From contig OY843752.1 in NCBI GenBank assembly GCA_963693105.1, positions 496,001 through 560,000 on the forward strand: a stretch of 64,000 nt of DNA. Direction: 5' to 3'. Source of the DNA: Oxydemutator sp963693105 (GTDB lineage Bacteria > Pseudomonadota > Gammaproteobacteria > Poriferisulfidales > Oxydemutatoraceae). The stretch's first letter is position 1; every line of letters begins with the position of its first letter. The notes beneath the pieces were generated by a model, which saw nothing but the letters and a program-made list of their open reading frames with translations, was not told where the DNA came from and ran no database searches. A program made the position numbers and the translations under genes. Below are positions 60,832 to 64,000 of the stretch, in pieces.

Positions 60832-61362
60832 ATGCAGGCTGAAACGGAAGAACGGATAGCCGCCTTCGACGAAGAGATTCGCCGTTTTGGCGACTTCGAT
60901 GAAACCGCCTCGAAAGAACGGGTTGCGATGGCGCTCGGGAACAAAGGGGCGGCGCTTAATGCACAGGGCAGACCGGAAGAAGCGATGGCCGCCTTTGACG
61001 AAATCATCCGGCGTTTCGACGCCTCCGGGGATTTATCGCTGCAACATGCGGTTGCCAAGGCGTTTCTCCACAAGGGGGCCGCGTTGATGCAACAGGGCAA
61101 GATGGAAGAGGCGCTGGCCGTCTTCGATGAAGTGTTTCGGCGCCTGGGCACACGCAGCGAACCGTTGCTGCAGGAGCCGGTCGCCGGGATGTTTCTTGCC
61201 AGGGGAAGTGTGCTGGAGCGGCAGGGCAAGCCGCGCGAGGCGGCTGACTCTTACGCGGAAGTGATTGAAAGGTATCAGGACAGCGACCGGCAGAGGATGA
61301 AGTTGTTCGTCCAGATGGCGCAGGAGAAAGTAAAAAGCCTGCAACCCGCCGGGCGGGGATAA
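60832..61362 (+). CDS. Tetratricopeptide-repeat protein
   Basis: The protein is 176 residues from ATG 60832 (TTG 60805 possible). Repeats of about 38-40 residues are seen: ALGNKGAALNAQGRPEEAMA, AFLHKGAALMQQGKMEEALA and FLARGSVLERQGKPREAADS, each followed by a FDEII/VRRF-type helix. No signal peptide is seen, so it is probably cytosolic and mediates protein contacts. It precedes rpiA by 12 bp. Confidence 0.75.
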   Translation: MQAETEERIAAFDEEIRRFGDFDETASKERVAMALGNKGAALNAQGRPEEAMAAFDEIIRRFDASGDLSLQHAVAKAFLHKGAALMQQGKMEEALAVFDEVFRRLGTRSEPLLQEPVAGMFLARGSVLERQGKPREAADSYAEVIERYQDSDRQRMKLFVQMAQEKVKSLQPAGRG

Positions 61363-61374
61363 AACGCCCCGCGC

Positions 61375-62040
61375 ATGTCCGTCGCCGAGCAGAAGCAGGC
61401 CGCCGCGCGCGCCGCGCTGGACTATGTGACGCCGGGCGATGTCATCGGCGTCGGCACCGGCTCGACCGCCGATTATTTCATTGAGGCGCTGGGCGCGATG
61501 CGCGGGCGCATTGAAGGCGCCGTCGCCAGTTCCGAGGCAACGCGCGCGCGTCTCGAAGCCCTCTCTATCCCGGTGTTTGACTTGAACGCGGTCGGCGGCA
61601 TTGCGCTCTATGTGGACGGCGCCGACGAGGCCAATCCGCGGTTGCAGTTGATCAAGGGCGGCGGCGGCGCGCTGACCCGCGAGAAAATCATTGCCCAGGC
61701 CGCCGCGTCTTTCGTCTGCATCGTGGACGAGTCGAAGCAGGTCGAGGTGCTGGGCGCCTTCCCGCTGCCGGTCGAGGTCGTCCCGATGGCGCGCAGTCTG
61801 GTGGCGCGCGAACTGGTCAAACTCGGCGGCGTTCCCGAGTGGCGCGAAGGCTTTGTCACCGACAACGGCAACGCCATCCTCGACGTGCGCCAACTCGACA
61901 TCACGCAGCCGGCGGCGCTTGAAGATCGCATCAACCGGATACCGGGCGTCGTCACGGTGGGATTGTTTGCACGGCGCCCGGCCGACACACTGCTGGTTGG
62001 CACCGACGTGGGCGTGCGTGTTGAACCACGGAGTGCGTAG
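61375..62040 (+). CDS. rpiA: Ribose-5-phosphate isomerase A
   Basis: This is a 221-residue enzyme, the E. coli length being 219, that interconverts ribose-5-P and ribulose-5-P in the pentose phosphate pathway. Motifs: VIGVGTGSTADYFIEAL, YVDGADEANPRLQLIKGGGG (catalytic Asp) and ALTREKIIAQAA. Confidence 0.96.
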   Translation: MSVAEQKQAAARAALDYVTPGDVIGVGTGSTADYFIEALGAMRGRIEGAVASSEATRARLEALSIPVFDLNAVGGIALYVDGADEANPRLQLIKGGGGALTREKIIAQAAASFVCIVDESKQVEVLGAFPLPVEVVPMARSLVARELVKLGGVPEWREGFVTDNGNAILDVRQLDITQPAALEDRINRIPGVVTVGLFARRPADTLLVGTDVGVRVEPRSA

Positions 62041-62074
62041 CGGTTTTGTCGGGCCGTGAGTGCCGTTCGTCGGG

Positions 62075-62150
62075 TGGTGGGTCGTACAGGGATCGAACCT
62101 GTGACCATCGGATTAAAAGTCCGGTGCTCTACCAGCTGAGCTAACGACCC
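62075..62150 (-). tRNA. tRNA-Lys (TTT)
   Basis: This is a 76-nt cloverleaf on the minus strand: acceptor GGGTCGT/ACGACCC, D arm AGCTCAGCTGGTAGAGC, anticodon loop CTTTTAA (TTT), T arm CAGGTTCGATCCCTG and an encoded CCA. Confidence 0.97.
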
Positions 62151-62165
62151 ACTGAGTGAAGGCGG

Positions 62166-62193
62166 ATTTTACGCCGGTTGCCGCCAAAAGCAA
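62166..62193 (-). promoter_or_regulatory. Promoter of tRNA-Lys
   Basis: On the minus strand TTGCTT (62193-62188), a 16-bp spacer and TAAAAT (62171-62166) lie just upstream of the tRNA 5' end at 62150. Confidence 0.55.
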
Positions 62194-62306
62194 AACCGCT
62201 CCAGAACATCAGAACAACACCCCGCCTTCTTAAAGACGAAACACAATCCCGCGCCTCAAAATATCGTCATCACGGAGCAATCCGTATCAGAGCAACAGGC
62301 GAAAAG

Positions 62307-62312
62307 TATAAT
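62307..62312 (+). promoter_or_regulatory. Candidate -10 element upstream of the 62372 gene
   Basis: Perfect TATAAT in AAAGTATAATAC, 60 bp before the start of the membrane-protein gene. The -35 region is poor. Confidence 0.35.
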
Positions 62313-62371
62313 ACAGGCAGGCTGTTTTTATAAATAGCCCCCTGAAAAGCGAACAACGTAATGAAATTGCC

Positions 62372-63055
62372 ATGATAGTTCTCCTCGCAGTGTCAGCCGC
62401 CTTTCTGGTCGGCACGCTTTACCACGCCGTTGTCGGTTTCTGGAAGAAGCCAAGGCTGGCGCTTGTGACTTTTGTTTTGACGTTTATGCCCGCGGCTGTC
62501 GTGTTGTCTGTTAGTGATTTGGCGTCCGCTTTGACCGATTCGTTGAACGGCTGGGCGTACCTGGCGCTGGTCTATCTCGCCGCCCATCTTTCGGGGGTGT
62601 TGGCCTATTGCTGGATACGTATTTCGGAGAAGGTGGTGCGTCTTTTCCACCAATTGAAAGTCGGCCTGATTACTTTCCTGTGCATCACCGTGGTGTGGTT
62701 CATCGTCATGCAGGATGAAGGGGAATTAATAAGAATCGGTGGTTCGATTGTCATTGCCGGCGCTGTTTTCGGCGGGTTATGGCTGTTCCGGCTTGTGCGT
62801 GGGAAATGGAAGGGCGGGGAGAAAGAAAGCGAGACGGAAGAAAGCCGACCCGGGGAAAGCCATGTGCAGGAAAGCCATCAGAAAGACAGCAAGGCCGCCC
62901 CCGCCCGCATTAAAAGCCCGATAAAAAATGTGCGCCACTGGTTTCCGGACATTCGCTCGGGGAAACTGCGCGCCCAATCGTCTCGCGCCATCCGTGCCTG
63001 CACACCCCGCGCCATTCGTTCCCGCTTCACCCGATCAAAAACATCCCCGCCCTGA
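62372..63055 (+). CDS. Uncharacterised membrane protein with long basic tail
   Basis: This is a 227-residue protein with four predicted helices (about 1-20, 27-50, 58-80 and 93-145 containing two). A polar, Glu/Ser-rich stretch and then an Arg/Lys-rich tail follow (residues about 150-227). I do not recognise the family. The tail may be partly a chance extension of the frame. The start ATG 62372 lacks a clear ribosome-binding site. Confidence 0.5.
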   Translation: MIVLLAVSAAFLVGTLYHAVVGFWKKPRLALVTFVLTFMPAAVVLSVSDLASALTDSLNGWAYLALVYLAAHLSGVLAYCWIRISEKVVRLFHQLKVGLITFLCITVVWFIVMQDEGELIRIGGSIVIAGAVFGGLWLFRLVRGKWKGGEKESETEESRPGESHVQESHQKDSKAAPARIKSPIKNVRHWFPDIRSGKLRAQSSRAIRACTPRAIRSRFTRSKTSPP

Positions 63056-63105
63056 TTGTCCCGGCAGTATCGTAGTATCATTACCGCCGCCGCGCCGGCT
63101 CGATC

Positions 63106-64000
63106 ATGCAGGACGAAATCAAACAATGGCTCAGCCACAGTCTGAAGGCGCTCTGTGCGTCCGGCGTGATTTCCGAAGCGCCGGCGCCGGAAGTAACGCG
63201 CAGCAAAGCCTCCGAACACGGCGATTATGCGAGCAACATCGCGCTGGTGCTGGCGGCAAGCGCCGGTTGCGCGCCGCGGCAACTGGCGCAGCAGATTGTC
63301 GGGGCGTTGCCGCCGTCGCCACCGCTTGAAAAGGCCGAGGTGGCCGGCCCCGGTTTCATCAATTTCTATCTGAAAGAAGCGGCGGTAGCCGCCGTCGTCG
63401 GCGAGATTCTGTCACAGGCGCGGGACTACGGGCGTGCCGCTGCCGGCAGCCGCGGGCGCGCGCTGGTCGAGTTTGTGTCGGCCAATCCCACCGGCCCGCT
63501 GCACATCGGCCATGGCCGCGGCGCGGCCTACGGCGCGACACTGGCCAATCTGCTCGAAGCCGCCGGCTACGATGTCGAGCGCGAATACTACGTCAACGAT
63601 CAGGGTCGGCAGGCGAATATTCTGGCGCTGTCGGTCTGGTTGCGCTACCTCGAACTGTGCGGCGAGGAAGGCATCGAATACCCCGCCAAAGCCTACCAGG
63701 GCGATTACATCTGGGATGTCGCCGCCGTTTTGCACCGTGCCGAGGACACCCGCCTGCAAAAAAGCGCCGCCGTCCTCAACAACGCCGGCCTGCCGCAAGA
63801 CGCCGAAGAACGTCTCGACGTGCTGATCGAAACCGCCAAAACCCAACTCGGCGACGCCGCCTACGCGACCGTCTTGCGCACCGCGATCAACACCATCCTC
63901 ACCAGCATCAAGGACGAACTGCATCACTTCGGCGCGGATTACGACCGCTGGTTCCCGGAAAAATCGCTGGCCGAAGGCGGAGAAATCGCCGCCGCCATTG
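63106..64000 (+). CDS. argS: Arginyl-tRNA synthetase, N-terminal part (cut by right edge)
   Basis: The visible 298 residues start at ATG 63106. They contain the N-terminal Add1 domain (residues about 1-85, SKASEHGDYASNIALVLA and GPGFINFYL) and the beginning of the class I catalytic core with the HIGH motif in SANPTGPLHIGHGRGAAYG. YYVNDQGRQ follows. The KMSK loop and anticodon domain lie beyond the window. Confidence 0.96.
   Translation, partial: MQDEIKQWLSHSLKALCASGVISEAPAPEVTRSKASEHGDYASNIALVLAASAGCAPRQLAQQIVGALPPSPPLEKAEVAGPGFINFYLKEAAVAAVVGEILSQARDYGRAAAGSRGRALVEFVSANPTGPLHIGHGRGAAYGATLANLLEAAGYDVEREYYVNDQGRQANILALSVWLRYLELCGEEGIEYPAKAYQGDYIWDVAAVLHRAEDTRLQKSAAVLNNAGLPQDAEERLDVLIETAKTQLGDAAYATVLRTAINTILTSIKDELHHFGADYDRWFPEKSLAEGGEIAAAI

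Noticed and set aside
60756..61229. Upstream extension of ilvA to about 664 codons
   Set aside because: The extension has no similarity to threonine deaminases and lies antisense to the TPR gene; GC-rich DNA often stays open by chance.

Overview
The window is about 64 kb of a GC-rich bacterial chromosome that spans the replication-initiation region. Gene content points to a gammaproteobacterium: rpmH-rnpA-yidC-mnmE lies beside dnaA-dnaN-recF-gyrB, comF is divergent from bioB-bioF, def-fmt precedes trkA-trkH, ubiK precedes comM, and there is an rpoH sigma-32 gene and a complete aa3 cytochrome oxidase/heme A cluster. Several loci are shorter than their usual relatives: no yidD between rnpA and yidC, no rsmB or ntrYX between fmt and trkA, and no bioH/C/D after bioF. 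Together with two IS copies and some gene remnants, this suggests a lineage that is losing and reshuffling genes. The species cannot be named from the sequence alone.

Layout: 1-2.3 kb holds a cut-off ABC exporter, an OmpA-domain lipoprotein with an Asp/Glu repeat, and a secreted peptide with 17 EGKCG repeats that resembles HvfA-type copper-binding RiPP precursors. IS copy 1 occupies 2.4-3.5 kb. Potassium uptake (trkH, trkA), a DUF4390 protein, fmt, def and dprA follow (3.5-9.7 kb). Next come a Fic protein with an unusual upstream repeat array, recQ and an AAA/DUF4143 ATPase behind two palindromes (9.8-14.8 kb). Then come membrane proteins, a fluoride channel, ubiA, comF, bioBF, radC and a Fic remnant (14.8-21.6 kb). 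The origin-proximal block runs from mnmE to gyrB (21.7-32.7 kb). IS copy 2 lies between rpmH and dnaA, an inverted pair of DnaA boxes lies between dnaA and dnaN, and two near-parS palindromes lie inside recF.

From 32.7 to 36.5 kb are xth, an AT-richer putative nuclease, an orphan ParA, mutY, an iron-trafficking protein and tRNA-Phe. From 36.9 to 43.6 kb is a surface-glycan-like island. It has two tandemly duplicated GT-C membrane glycosyltransferases, a family 2 glycosyltransferase carrying a 12-C tract (a likely phase-variation switch), cysQ, and a glycosyltransferase-like gene wedged between direct repeats that split an older divergent promoter. Then come ubiK, comM, a cytochrome c, a phage-type nuclease-domain remnant, and the oxidase cluster DUF2244-coxB-coxA-ctaG-coxC-SURF1-SCO-like-ctaA-ctaB (46.9-54.8 kb).

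The right end has a small envelope-modification group (SMR-type transporter, methyltransferase, ATP-grasp, PIG-L deacetylase), rpoH, ilvA, a TPR protein, rpiA, tRNA-Lys, an unknown membrane protein and the start of argS, which is cut by the window edge.
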